Assembly (NCBI GenBank): GCA_947846985.1
Contig: CANTUZ010000001.1
Location: 3,517,504 to 3,581,503 of the forward strand
Origin: Fratercula arctica
Lineage: Eukaryota > Chordata > Aves > Charadriiformes > Alcidae
Reading direction: 5' to 3'
Length of the DNA: 64,000 nt
Shown: positions 58,201 to 64,000 of the stretch, one piece after another
Layout: every line of letters starts with the position of its first letter
How positions within the stretch are numbered: the first letter of the stretch is position 1
Program-made: the position numbers and the translations under genes
Notes under the pieces: generated by a model
Database searches by the model: none
Seen by the model: the letters and a program-made list of their open reading frames with translations, nothing else
What the model was told of the DNA's origin: nothing

Positions 58201-59300
58201 GGTGTGATATGAATCTTTGTAGACAAGTTGGCACTGTATATGTTCGTACAAATGATAGCGTGGATTGAAACGGTTTTATTGTGTATCGTATTTGTGTTGT
58301 AGTGAAAATACTTCTGATGTGGGAAAATAACCTGTGTACAGAGCTTTCAAATTTTTGATGCTACTTTGTAAAACCTTCATTGCAGCTAACTTCACTTTTG
58401 TAGAAATCATCATTTTTGTACTCATTTTTAGTCTCCATTTCCCTAAATAGACAAAGGGAGATTTCAGTTTTACTTCAAATCTGTATATTTTGAGAATCTG
58501 CATTGTTTATCGTTGTGGCGTGCTATGACCTGATTCAAAAGTAAAATACGGCCCAGAATTTCAGTTTTATGAAGTTGTAGATTTAGTTTCTAGAACCCAT
58601 GAAAGGATAAGCAGAAATAAATAGCTTAGATCCGTTGTGTTTCCTCAGCCTCTGTGCTGCTGCAGCTCTGAGCAGGGCCGGGGCTCGTATTCTATCATAT
58701 CCAAAAAACGGAGTCTAGACATTCGTATCTGAATGTCTTGTCTGAAAAAGATAAGAAAAAAAGATAAGGCTGAAGAAAGCTTCTGCTTTGCATTTGGGGA
58801 ATGATAGATGGTGGGCGTTGGTGGTTGAGCTGTTGGTTATGCTGTCACAGACCTGTAGTGAAGATCCAAGGCCAAGATCAGTGGCTTAACAGCAAAATTA
58901 TTCAAATTTTACCTTTCACCACCTAATCCGGTGAAAGGCTGGTTTGAAGCTTTAGATAACTTAACGTAACACGCAGCGGGCCTTCCCTAGGGAAAGTTGC
59001 TCTTGGAAACCCAATATCCCTTTTCCATGAGTACCTGCGCTTGTGCAGATGCCTTTACCTGTGGAAAAACTGCATGTTTAAACTTAAATCTTTTCTTTCT
59101 TGCAGACTATCCCTCACTATTCCATCCCTTGTCACTCCAGCTCCAACGTGGTAGTGGAACCCAGCGGGCTCCTGGAGCTCAACAACTTCACCAGTCAGCG
59201 CCTCGATGATGAGGAGACGGCAATGGAGCAAGATGCGGACAGTAGCACTGAGGATGGCACTGAGCCCAGCCCCTCTCGAAGTTCTGCTGAACAATCCTAA
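21281..59300 (+). CDS. EMSY: EMSY transcriptional repressor, whole coding region (19 spliced exons)
   Basis: EMSY is a nuclear chromatin protein that binds the transactivation region of BRCA2 and HP1 chromoshadow domains, and acts with SIN3/KDM5A repressor complexes (established for the human protein). Joining the 19 exons listed separately gives 3987 nt and 1328 residues with no stop. All introns are GT-AG and all phases fit. Residues about 16-100 form the ENT domain (exons 1-4). [10 protein letters not shown] at 99-108 is the region next to the ENT domain implicated in HP1 binding. A basic nuclear-localisation-like KPRKRRR lies at 201-207. Long Ser/Thr/Val/Pro-rich low-complexity segments follow. 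A 20-Gln tract lies at 419-438 and a Gln-rich block at about 920-1090. The acidic C-terminus has [10 protein letters not shown]. No frameshift or stop is seen, so the gene looks intact. Confidence 0.97.
21351..24832 (+). other. EMSY: EMSY intron, 3.5 kb
   Basis: Apart from an A20/T9 tract at 22795-22823 and a moderately GC-rich stretch at about 22640-23180 that I could not classify, I see nothing in it. Confidence 0.7.
22795..22823. repeat. Poly-A then poly-T tract
   Basis: Twenty A followed by nine T form an imperfect palindrome in an EMSY intron. Confidence 0.9.
24833..24932 (+). CDS. EMSY: EMSY coding exon 2 (ENT domain)
   Basis: The acceptor TTCTTCAG and donor GTAACC bound a 100-nt exon for residues 24-57: [20 protein letters not shown] then [12 protein letters not shown]. 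This is the helical core of the ENT domain. Confidence 0.95.
24933..25576 (+). other. EMSY: EMSY intron, 0.64 kb
   Basis: AT-rich intron; nothing recognised in it. Confidence 0.85.
25577..25651 (+). CDS. EMSY: EMSY coding exon 3 (ENT domain)
   Basis: A 75-nt exon after TTTAATAG, with donor GTAAGT, for residues 57-82: [20 protein letters not shown] then TIAH. It is the last helix region of the ENT domain. Confidence 0.95.
25652..27934 (+). other. EMSY: EMSY intron, 2.3 kb
   Basis: AT-rich intron; no exon, RNA gene or repeat recognised. Confidence 0.8.
27935..28110 (+). CDS. EMSY: EMSY coding exon 4 (end of ENT, HP1-binding region)
   Basis: A 176-nt exon after CTGTTTAG, donor GTGAGA, for residues 82-141. 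It encodes [20 protein letters not shown] then [20 protein letters not shown]. The hydrophobic Pro/Val/Leu stretch at 99-108 is where HP1 binding is placed in this family. Confidence 0.95.
28111..29267 (+). other. EMSY: EMSY intron, 1.2 kb
   Basis: It contains a CAAA microsatellite at about 28370-28398 and a T-rich run near 28553-28569. Nothing else was recognised. Confidence 0.75.
28370..28398. repeat. CAAA microsatellite
   Basis: Several CAAA units flanked by A runs in an EMSY intron. Confidence 0.8.
29268..29420 (+). CDS. EMSY: EMSY coding exon 5
   Basis: A 153-nt exon after TCTTCAG, donor GTAAGT, for residues 141-192. It encodes a Ser/Thr/Pro-rich segment beginning [20 protein letters not shown] and ending [15 protein letters not shown]. 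Confidence 0.95.
29480..29560 (+). mobile_element. Likely MIR SINE remnant
   Basis: CTGACCTTGGGCAAGTCATT then TACTGCCTTTGTACCTTAAT resembles the MIR core (GACCTTGGGCAAGTTACTTA, then the CTGTGCCTCAGTTT region). Confidence 0.65.
30755..30900 (+). mobile_element. Likely MIR SINE remnant
   Basis: CTTCACCACTGATCTGTTGT then GTGACCACATCCAAGTCACA and CATTAACCTCTCAGTGCCTC parallel the MIR consensus order (CACTTACTAGCTGTGTGACC, GGCAAGT, TTAACCTCTCTGTGCCTCA). This is the best preserved of the candidates. Confidence 0.75.
31345..31440 (-). mobile_element. Possible MIR SINE remnant
   Basis: TTTATAGATGGAGATCACCT followed by TTCAGGGCCATAAAGCAAAT and an AGCTTTGAAATACGG stretch resembles a reverse MIR core. 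It is diverged, so this is a tentative call. Confidence 0.5.
32838..33097 (+). CDS. EMSY: EMSY coding exon 6 (basic NLS-like segment)
   Basis: A 260-nt exon after TTTTCCAG, donor GTATGT, for residues 192-278. It starts [27 protein letters not shown] at 201-207 fits a nuclear localisation signal. A conserved stretch [20 protein letters not shown] follows. It ends in phase 0. Confidence 0.96.
33098..37585 (+). other. EMSY: EMSY intron, 4.5 kb
   Basis: The largest intron of the gene. A block at about 33290-33605, more GC-rich than its surroundings, may be an ancient dispersed element (see findings). The rest is AT-rich and I recognise nothing in it. Confidence 0.7.
37586..37859 (+). CDS. EMSY: EMSY coding exon 7
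   Basis: A 274-nt exon after TTCTTTTAG, donor GTATGG, for residues 279-370. It encodes [20 protein letters not shown], then a Ser/Thr-rich stretch with a run of five Ser, and ends [12 protein letters not shown]. Confidence 0.95.
37860..40037 (+). other. EMSY: EMSY intron, 2.2 kb
   Basis: Contains one forward CR1 fragment (38065-38336). The remainder is AT-rich with nothing recognised. Confidence 0.75.
38065..38336 (+). mobile_element. CR1 LINE 3' fragment, plus orientation
   Basis: Begins near GGTCAGAGGGGTAATGGTTT, runs through AGGAAGAAACTCTTTACTGT and CCATCCTTGGAGGTGTTCAA, and ends AACCATTCTATGATTCTATG. It is 5' truncated and lies in an EMSY intron in the same direction as the gene. Confidence 0.93.
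40038..40334 (+). CDS. EMSY: EMSY coding exon 8 (polyglutamine tract)
   Basis: A 297-nt exon after TTTCACAG, donor GTAGTT, for residues 370-469. It starts [20 protein letters not shown], then [11 protein letters not shown], then 20 consecutive Gln (DNA 40184-40243, mixed CAA and CAG), and ends [15 protein letters not shown]. Confidence 0.96.
40184..40243 (+). repeat. EMSY: CAG/CAA trinucleotide tract coding 20 Gln
   Basis: Twenty uninterrupted Gln codons mixing CAA and CAG, at residues 419-438 of EMSY. The CAA interruptions should limit repeat slippage. Confidence 0.95.
40335..42438 (+). other. EMSY: EMSY intron, 2.1 kb
   Basis: Contains a likely MIR remnant (40850-40990). Other moderately GC-rich stretches near 41640-41900 could not be classified. 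Confidence 0.7.
40850..40990 (+). mobile_element. Likely MIR SINE remnant
   Basis: TTGACTTTGGGCAAGTCATA then TAGTGAGATTATCTAATTCT and GAAGTGCTATAAAAGTGCAA follow the MIR order (GACCTTGGGCAAGT, GTGAGGATTAAATG, AAAGCGCTTAGAAC). Confidence 0.68.
42439..42588 (+). CDS. EMSY: EMSY coding exon 9
   Basis: A 150-nt exon after TTTCCTAG, donor GTAAGT, for residues 469-519. It encodes [20 protein letters not shown] and ends [14 protein letters not shown]. Confidence 0.95.
42589..44112 (+). other. EMSY: EMSY intron, 1.5 kb
   Basis: Contains a likely reverse MIR remnant (42870-43040). Nothing else was recognised. Confidence 0.75.
42870..43040 (-). mobile_element. Likely MIR SINE remnant
   Basis: GCACCTTATATTAGACAATT, then CATCATTCCTGTTTTGCATA and GACAGGTGACTTGCTCATAG with TCCTGCAATGAATG, matches a reverse MIR (CCATTTTACAGATG, then GTGACTTGCCCAAGGTCACACAGC regions). 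Confidence 0.65.
44113..44286 (+). CDS. EMSY: EMSY coding exon 10
   Basis: A 174-nt exon after CAAAACAG, donor GTAGGC, for residues 519-577. It encodes [20 protein letters not shown] and ends [15 protein letters not shown]. Confidence 0.95.
44287..46468 (+). other. EMSY: EMSY intron, 2.2 kb
   Basis: Contains a G/T-rich low-complexity stretch at about 45420-45550 and a CA microsatellite with poly-C at 45988-46017. No exon was recognised. Confidence 0.75.
45988..46017. repeat. CA microsatellite followed by poly-C
   Basis: Several AC units run directly into CCCC-rich sequence. Confidence 0.85.
46469..46605 (+). CDS. EMSY: EMSY coding exon 11
   Basis: A 137-nt exon after AAATGTAG, donor GTAAGG, for residues 577-622. 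It encodes [20 protein letters not shown] and ends [10 protein letters not shown] in phase 0. Confidence 0.95.
46606..48174 (+). other. EMSY: EMSY intron, 1.6 kb
   Basis: AT-rich intron; nothing recognised in it. Confidence 0.8.
48175..48348 (+). CDS. EMSY: EMSY coding exon 12
   Basis: A 174-nt, phase 0 to 0 exon after CTCTACAG, donor GTACAG, for residues 623-680. It encodes [20 protein letters not shown] and ends [12 protein letters not shown]. Confidence 0.96.
48349..49251 (+). other. EMSY: EMSY intron, 0.9 kb
   Basis: AT-rich intron; nothing recognised in it. Confidence 0.8.
49252..49450 (+). CDS. EMSY: EMSY coding exon 13
   Basis: A 199-nt exon after CTAATTAG, donor GTATGT, for residues 681-747. 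It encodes [20 protein letters not shown] and a Ser-rich end ([14 protein letters not shown]). Confidence 0.95.
49451..50584 (+). other. EMSY: EMSY intron, 1.1 kb
   Basis: A run of T near 50350 and a possible decayed CR1 tail at 50508-50560 are the only structures noticed. Confidence 0.7.
50508..50560 (+). mobile_element. Possible decayed CR1 3' end
   Basis: AATTGGACAAGAGGCCTCCA then ACCCAAAATGGTTCTGTGAT resembles a diverged CR1 terminus (GGTTGGACTAGATGACC..., CCAACCCAAACCATTCTGTGATT). It lies 25 bases before exon 14. Short, so tentative. Confidence 0.45.
50585..50749 (+). CDS. EMSY: EMSY coding exon 14
   Basis: A 165-nt exon after GTAAACAG, donor GTGTGA, for residues 747-802. It encodes [20 protein letters not shown] and ends [13 protein letters not shown]. 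Confidence 0.95.
50993..51148 (+). CDS. EMSY: EMSY coding exon 15
   Basis: A 156-nt exon using the CAG acceptor at 50990-50992, donor GTAAGT, for residues 802-854. It encodes [20 protein letters not shown] and ends [11 protein letters not shown]. An AAG acceptor sits three bases upstream, so use of the first site would add one Ala. The CAG site is chosen as the stronger one. Confidence 0.93.
51149..54033 (+). other. EMSY: EMSY intron, 2.9 kb
   Basis: AT-rich intron with one candidate cassette exon at 52929-52988 (see findings). I looked for further small exons with open phase and found none I could support. Confidence 0.7.
54034..54188 (+). CDS. EMSY: EMSY coding exon 16
   Basis: A 155-nt exon after TTACTTGCAG, for residues 854-905. 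It encodes [20 protein letters not shown] and ends [10 protein letters not shown] in phase 0. The donor GTTGTA is weak. Reading past it gives 14 more residues and a stop. Confidence 0.92.
54189..55528 (+). other. EMSY: EMSY intron, 1.3 kb
   Basis: Nothing recognised in it. Confidence 0.75.
55529..56092 (+). CDS. EMSY: EMSY coding exon 17 (Gln-rich)
   Basis: The longest exon, 564 nt, phase 0 to 0, after TTATTAAG, donor GTAACG, for residues 906-1093. It encodes [20 protein letters not shown] then [20 protein letters not shown] and a long Gln-rich region ([20 protein letters not shown] and similar), ending SEKQPASQ. Confidence 0.96.
56093..57029 (+). other. EMSY: EMSY intron, 0.9 kb
   Basis: Contains a 21-A tract at 56141-56161 and an 18-T tract at 56684-56701. 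Nothing else was recognised. Confidence 0.8.
57030..57542 (+). CDS. EMSY: EMSY coding exon 18
   Basis: A 513-nt, phase 0 to 0 exon after GATTTTCAG, donor GTAAGA, for residues 1094-1264. It encodes [20 protein letters not shown] and ends [13 protein letters not shown]. From memory of the human protein, the middle part is among the least conserved of the gene. Confidence 0.94.
57543..59105 (+). other. EMSY: EMSY intron, 1.6 kb (last)
   Basis: AT-rich intron; nothing recognised in it. Confidence 0.8.
59106..59300 (+). CDS. EMSY: EMSY coding exon 19 (C-terminus and stop)
   Basis: The exon follows TTTCTTGCAG and runs to TAA at 59298-59300, residues 1265-1328. It encodes [20 protein letters not shown], then [20 protein letters not shown] and an acidic, Ser-rich end. 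Strongly conserved in the family. Confidence 0.96.
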   Translation, partial: TIPHYSIPCHSSSNVVVEPSGLLELNNFTSQRLDDEETAMEQDADSSTEDGTEPSPSRSSAEQS

Positions 59301-59751
59301 GGAATTGGGACACTGGAGTGCACTTTAAAATATCTTGGGATTTTGAGTATCCAAGATGCCCTTGTATTGTGATGTCTTAGAGCACTTTTGCCTATTAGAG
59401 TTGTTCATCGGACCCTTGAAGCCTCAGTGTGTTTTAACAAGATGGTATTGCAAAAGCTGCGTCTTAAAAATTGTTTCCCAAAAAAATGAAAAGAGGTGAG
59501 AGAAAAAAAAAAAAAAAAAAAAGATGTGGTTACCGAGATTTAGTAAACCTGTTACGGTGGAATGTACTCCTGTTAAAAAGCAAATCTGCAGTGAACTCTA
59601 CAGCTCGTGCTCTTGAAGCCCTTGCCCGGATACTGAAACAGCTTTCAGTGAAAAGGGATCATTATTTTGCTGTGTCTTTTTGTTAGCTGTTGAGCAAAAC
59701 ACCATCAAAACAAAAGAAAAACAAACAAACAAACAAAAAAAGAGAACGTTT

Positions 59752-59757
59752 AATAAA
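59752..59757 (+). terminator. EMSY: Likely proximal polyadenylation signal of EMSY (AATAAA)
   Basis: The first canonical AATAAA after the stop codon, 450 bases downstream, followed by a GTG/GTCTCTG-containing stretch. Confidence 0.55.
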
Positions 59758-62502
59758 TATTTGTATTTTTAAATAGCATGTGAGAGAAAAAGTGTCTCTG
59801 ACAGTGCTGGAAAAGCCCCAGAAATTTTTGGAATTCGTTAGCTCTCTTGCACTTGTGCTCACTTAAGAGTTCAAGATTTTTTCATAAGCCAAAAAATATA
59901 GTTTATTTTTTTAAAATTCTTGTTGGTGAATGTTTGGAAATCGGCAAAATCGCTAACTGGTAGCAAAGTGGATTTGCTAGTGGATTTTTGTTTTCATGCG
60001 TTACAAGAGGTAGGGTAATAGCGTATGAGGCATTTCTTTGTGCCGTAAGTACATGAAATGCTCATCTACTCTAGTTAATCTTTGATTATTTATTTAAATA
60101 TAAAATTTTAAGTAAGTGAGGCCGAGTTGTTTAAAAAGTTCCTGTGAAACAGGCAGGTGTGTTAATTCTAATGCAAACGGGGTGGGGGTGATGTATTTTG
60201 CTACAAATCACTGTTTCAAAAATTGGGGATAAGTGGTTCGGCATCTTTCAAAGTTGAACCTCCGAATTTAGAAGTGAGCTAAGGCTTTTAAAAAAAACAA
60301 AAATTTCTGTGTTTTACTCTTACATGCTGTTTTTAAAGTGACCGTTTGGGGAGTTGAAAAGCTGAAATCGGTATACAGCGGTAGGTTTTGGAAATTAGCC
60401 TTACGACTTGGCTTGTTGAAGCAATACTTCGGGGTTTTGTGATAATTACAAGCCACCGAGAGAGGTTTGGGTTCAGACGGGGAAAAGAGAACCAGTTTTA
60501 ATACATTCTGCTAATGAAGACAATACTTTTATTTTTTTTTTTTCCCAAATGTATATAAAAACACGTTTCTAACTGTTTTGTATAGATTTCATTATAAATA
60601 ACTAAGCATTTTAAGACTTGGACATATGGTTTAATTGTATATACATCTATAAGCCTAACTGCCCACTTTCTGGTGCTGAAGTACTACTGTAAGTAGATTT
60701 CCTCCAAAGTCTAATACAGCTTTTTTTGCGTCACTCCTTTTTTTTTTTTTTTTAAGCTGTGATTTTACTGTTGATACTGTAGTTAAGATTAAATTCCAAC
60801 TAGAATAACTCAAACTAAAAATACAAAGCCTAAAAAACCATCTATCTTACTTGTCCTGAGTATCCACCTGTGTAAGAACATGCAGTAACCCCTAGATGGT
60901 GCTCTTGGTTTTTCATCTAACCTCAGTTATTTTATTAATAAGGTCCCTATGACTTTCATATACTTTTTTTTTTTTTTCTTCCTTCAGTTTTCTTTTCCAT
61001 CGGCATTAGTTCCAAAATAACGTAGTTTATTATGGTGAAGTGTCCTGATAATTTCAACATGCAAATGCCGGAATAGTGGGGTAGGAAACTCATTATTTTT
61101 GTGTTACCTTTATGTTGGAATAGGTATTGGTTTGGTTTCTGCTGTTCTTAGTGCTCAGGATGGAAGAGAATGATATATATGAGATGAATCATACCGTATT
61201 TCTTTCTCTAGTAAAAAATAACCCTACACCTTTCTAGGTGGGTCAGGTTTTGATAGCTGTTTGGGAGCTTCTAGTCTTGTTTTAGTGAAATAATGGTGAC
61301 CAACAAGAGTGACCAATTATGAGTCAAGTCCTGAAAGTTCCACATTGCTCCACAATGACAAAAAGCCATTTAATACAGATTTTACTGGGATGGGACGGTC
61401 TGTTGTGCTTTGCGTGTGCCAGCGTGAGGCATAGTCTGTAGTTTTCCATAGAGTTATGAAAAAGCCAGAGCAGATGACACCCAGTCTTGCGGTATTTTTG
61501 AGTGTCCCTGGCAGATCTGGGACTGAAAGTCCAAGAGAATCTAAAGTAGAGCAAGGTTTTTCTTAAGTGTTTTTGCCCAAAAACTTTGCCTTAAATTACG
61601 GTTTACGGTTTTAGTGAATGTATGTGCCTCTCCAGCCAAAAAGGGATACTAAGAAATGGCATAAGGTGAATTCAGCTCTCCGGATGCATTAAGGAAATTA
61701 TTAAGTTCTGGTCCAATTTATGCCAATGTTTTATGTAAGACTTTTGTTTGCATCTTTAGTGCTGATTTCACAGCAAAGGTACGAACAACGACGGTGAACT
61801 ACTTGACAGCAAATCTCTCTTTTAAAAACACGAAAGCTTTTAGTGTTGCGGTGCGAGGTAATTGTTTTCAGACTGGCAAATCGAAGCACGTGGTGGGGGG
61901 GTATCTAGGGGTCATGTAAGAAATTTAGAAAAAGGACTTCTGTAATCGATGCATTCCTCCTTGGAACTCCTCTCGATGCTTTCATAAACTGAGCTGAATT
62001 TTTTTCAGTTTCACTTATTTCATTTGTCTGTTCTAGCACTTCACCGTATAAGCAAATTTAATAATAAGGAATATGCAAGTTAAGCTAAAATTTAGGGTCA
62101 AGATGTTATTTTTTTCCCTAGTTATTTGATTTTTTTTTTTTTTTTTTCCTTGAGAACTAGAAGAAGACACGCTCGGAGCGTTTGGCCTTCTCCTCCTTTT
62201 CATGAACTCCAGGCAGCCGCTGCCTGTTCATTGTCCTGCCTTGCAGAGGTGCAGATTTTTCATACCCGCCCCTGGGATACTTCCCTCGCAGCCTCAGAAA
62301 TATCACCGAGCTGCTAAAAATAACACATCAGTGTGGATGATAACATTTGCATATCCCTTCTCCCTAATTAGCTGCGTCTTCCTTCCTGAAATGAGTTTGA
62401 CGTCCCTCCTTGGAATAGGAGGAAGGGGAGTGTGGTGATGATGCTGATCTTTGGTACTAGGAATCGGCAGGCATGAAAGAACAGTTTTGAATTCAGCTTC
62501 TT

Positions 62503-62508
62503 AATAAA
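62503..62508 (+). terminator. EMSY: Possible distal polyadenylation signal (AATAAA)
   Basis: TTAATAAATGTGCTCTGGCA, an AATAAA immediately followed by TGTGCTC. It would give a 3' UTR of about 3.2 kb. Confidence 0.35.
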
Positions 62509-62510
62509 TG

Positions 62511-64000
62511 TGCTCTGGCACTGCGATAGGACGTGAATTTTCAAAAAAAAGGATGCTAAAAAAAGTAAAATTGGAGGAAGTAGTGAAACAAGGGAGGAGT
62601 TACGTGCACTTTAAAGATGCATACAGTCACAGGGGATGACATGTTTTCTGGAAAGATTTAACCATCAGAGTAAAAGTATTTTCAGTCTGGGTCTTTCTTC
62701 CCCTGACAAAAATGAGCTTTTGAAACTTCAGGGCAAAACAGAAAACCAGAAGCAACTTGCAGTTGTGTCGCCTCACATGTGGAGGATCCTTTGAACAGAA
62801 TGCATAACTAAATAGATGGCTGTTAAAAAAAAAAAAAAAAAAAAAAAAATCCACTAAAACCCAAGAAAAAAAAAATCAGAAGTCAGGGGAACTTAAAATT
62901 ATATGTGTTTTTTCCTCTAATATATAAGTAGTTCCTGTAGTCTAAGGGTGTCACAGATGAGGGTGGTTGTGCATCCCCGTGGGTACACTGCGAAGGTAGA
63001 TGGTTTCAGCTTGGCAATGTTCAATCCAAAAAAGACTGAGCACAATTTAAGATAATTAACTAGAAAACTCATACTGTTTCGGGGTTTGCCTGCATTTGAA
63101 AAAAAATAGTATGTTTAGTGCCCGTGTGTCTGTGCTGGACTCAGGACTTGCTCCTCTCCCTGGGTTTGATGTAAACCATGAAGAATGATTGCTAATGGCC
63201 TGTGCGAAGTTTCCTTCCATGCTGTGGGACTGAGAGGTTTTCCCCTACTCAAAGTCTGCCCTGAAAATCTGTGAATCTGGTTCCTTCCAGTAGAAATGCA
63301 GCACGTAGTTTACGATAAATTGAGAGCTTAACAGAATTTATCAAAGGGAAAGTTAAGAAAGAAGTGCCCTGAGATGAATTTGTGGGTTCCTATGCAAGAA
63401 GGAAATTGTCATTAGTGGCTCTTTAATCTGTATAGACGTGTAAAAACAGAAACTTGGACAAAATCAATACCGAGATTGAGGATAATTAATTAGGGTTACC
63501 AGAGCGTGTCGTGTTTTCTGTCATTTGGAGCCTTTTCTTTCCAACAAGCCCAGGGGCTGCAGGTTGAAATCCAGTGACCTCCTATCTCGTATAGCAGCAA
63601 GGAAACTAGGCAGTTCCATTGGTATCTTAAGGCTTTAAGCTATGGAAAAATATTAATAAAATAGTACTTGGTGGTTCCTTGAGTCAGCTGGAGCTGGGAC
63701 TGGCAAGTGGAGGTAACTGGTGATCTTGGATGGATTGCGGTGGTGGGGGGTTTTTTCTGTTTCACTGTGCTTGGGTGAAAGGCTGCTGAAGCAGAGTAAA
63801 GAAGATAATGGGTACCTGGGAGCTTGTTCATCATTCCTAGGCAAAATGGTCTTTGAATTATTTGGGGTAAGAAACATACTAAGAGGTTTTTAAGCATGGG
63901 AGACTGAAGAGTAACACTGCCGTGAATAATTTTTGGAGTTCCTGGACTGTTAGAATTGTCCGATAGATACTCCGGGTCAAGTTCGACTCAAAACTTCGTA
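62511..64000. other. Downstream flank of EMSY
   Basis: About 1.5 kb with a 25-A tract at 62825-62849 and another AATAAA at 63655-63660. In human the next gene is LRRC32 on the opposite strand; I see no exon of it here. Confidence 0.6.
62825..62849. repeat. Poly-A tract (25 bases)
   Basis: An uninterrupted A run in the downstream flank of EMSY. Confidence 0.9.

Larger units (their letters stand above)
59301..62510 (+). other. EMSY: EMSY 3' UTR (end uncertain)
   Basis: The region after the stop has no coding signal. AATAAA at 59752-59757 with a GT-rich stretch after it is the first good polyadenylation signal. ATTAAA at 60788-60793 and AATAAA at 62503-62508 could serve longer forms. Two TGTATATA Pumilio-type motifs (60550-60557, 60636-60643) support a UTR extending past 60.6 kb. 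The true end needs transcript data. Confidence 0.55.

Noticed and set aside
62825..62849. Poly-A run as the tail of a processed pseudogene
   Set aside because: No coding or repeat sequence precedes it; similar A and T runs are common through this window.

Overview
This is vertebrate nuclear DNA, almost certainly from a bird. The evidence is several CR1 LINE 3' ends with the ATTCTATG-type tail, an avian-type ERVL solo LTR beginning TGTCCTGGTTT, and the small distance between genes that human keeps much further apart. The LTR type suggests Neoaves rather than a galliform, but that is inference. There is no bacterial, plasmid or phage content, and I found no tRNA, rRNA or CRISPR array.

Two protein genes lie head to head. 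On the minus strand at the left edge are the first two coding exons of THAP12 (PRKRIR): exon 1 at 8529-8617 and exon 2 at 290-410. They encode most of an N-terminal THAP zinc finger, and the rest of the gene lies to the left of the window. On the plus strand is the whole coding region of EMSY, 19 coding exons from 21281 to 59300. All introns are GT-AG, all phases agree, and the spliced product is 1328 residues, close to the human protein as I recall it (about 1322). EMSY is a nuclear chromatin protein with an ENT domain that binds BRCA2 and HP1 and works with SIN3/KDM5A repressor complexes. THAP12 is a THAP-type zinc-finger protein.

Layout: 1-8617 is the THAP12 5' part (intron 1 holds a C-rich minisatellite split by a nested pair of CR1 copies). 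8060-9070 is the THAP12 CpG island with several NRF1-like palindromes and a long poly-G tract. 9172-9803 is a solo LTR with perfect 5-bp target duplications. 9804-19560 is intergenic with two CR1 copies. 19560-20600 is the EMSY promoter and CpG island (two perfect CREs, an AP-1 site, and two repeats of a ZNF143-like plus YY1-like pair). 20061-59300 is EMSY. 59301-64000 is its 3' UTR and downstream flank.

Most of the window is ordinary intron and intergenic sequence. I did not find a new biological system. The points most worth a second look are the nested CR1 in a minisatellite, the LTR beside the THAP12 promoter, a pure 20-residue polyglutamine tract in EMSY, a NAGNAG tandem acceptor, a candidate 60-nt cassette exon, and the duplicated promoter module.
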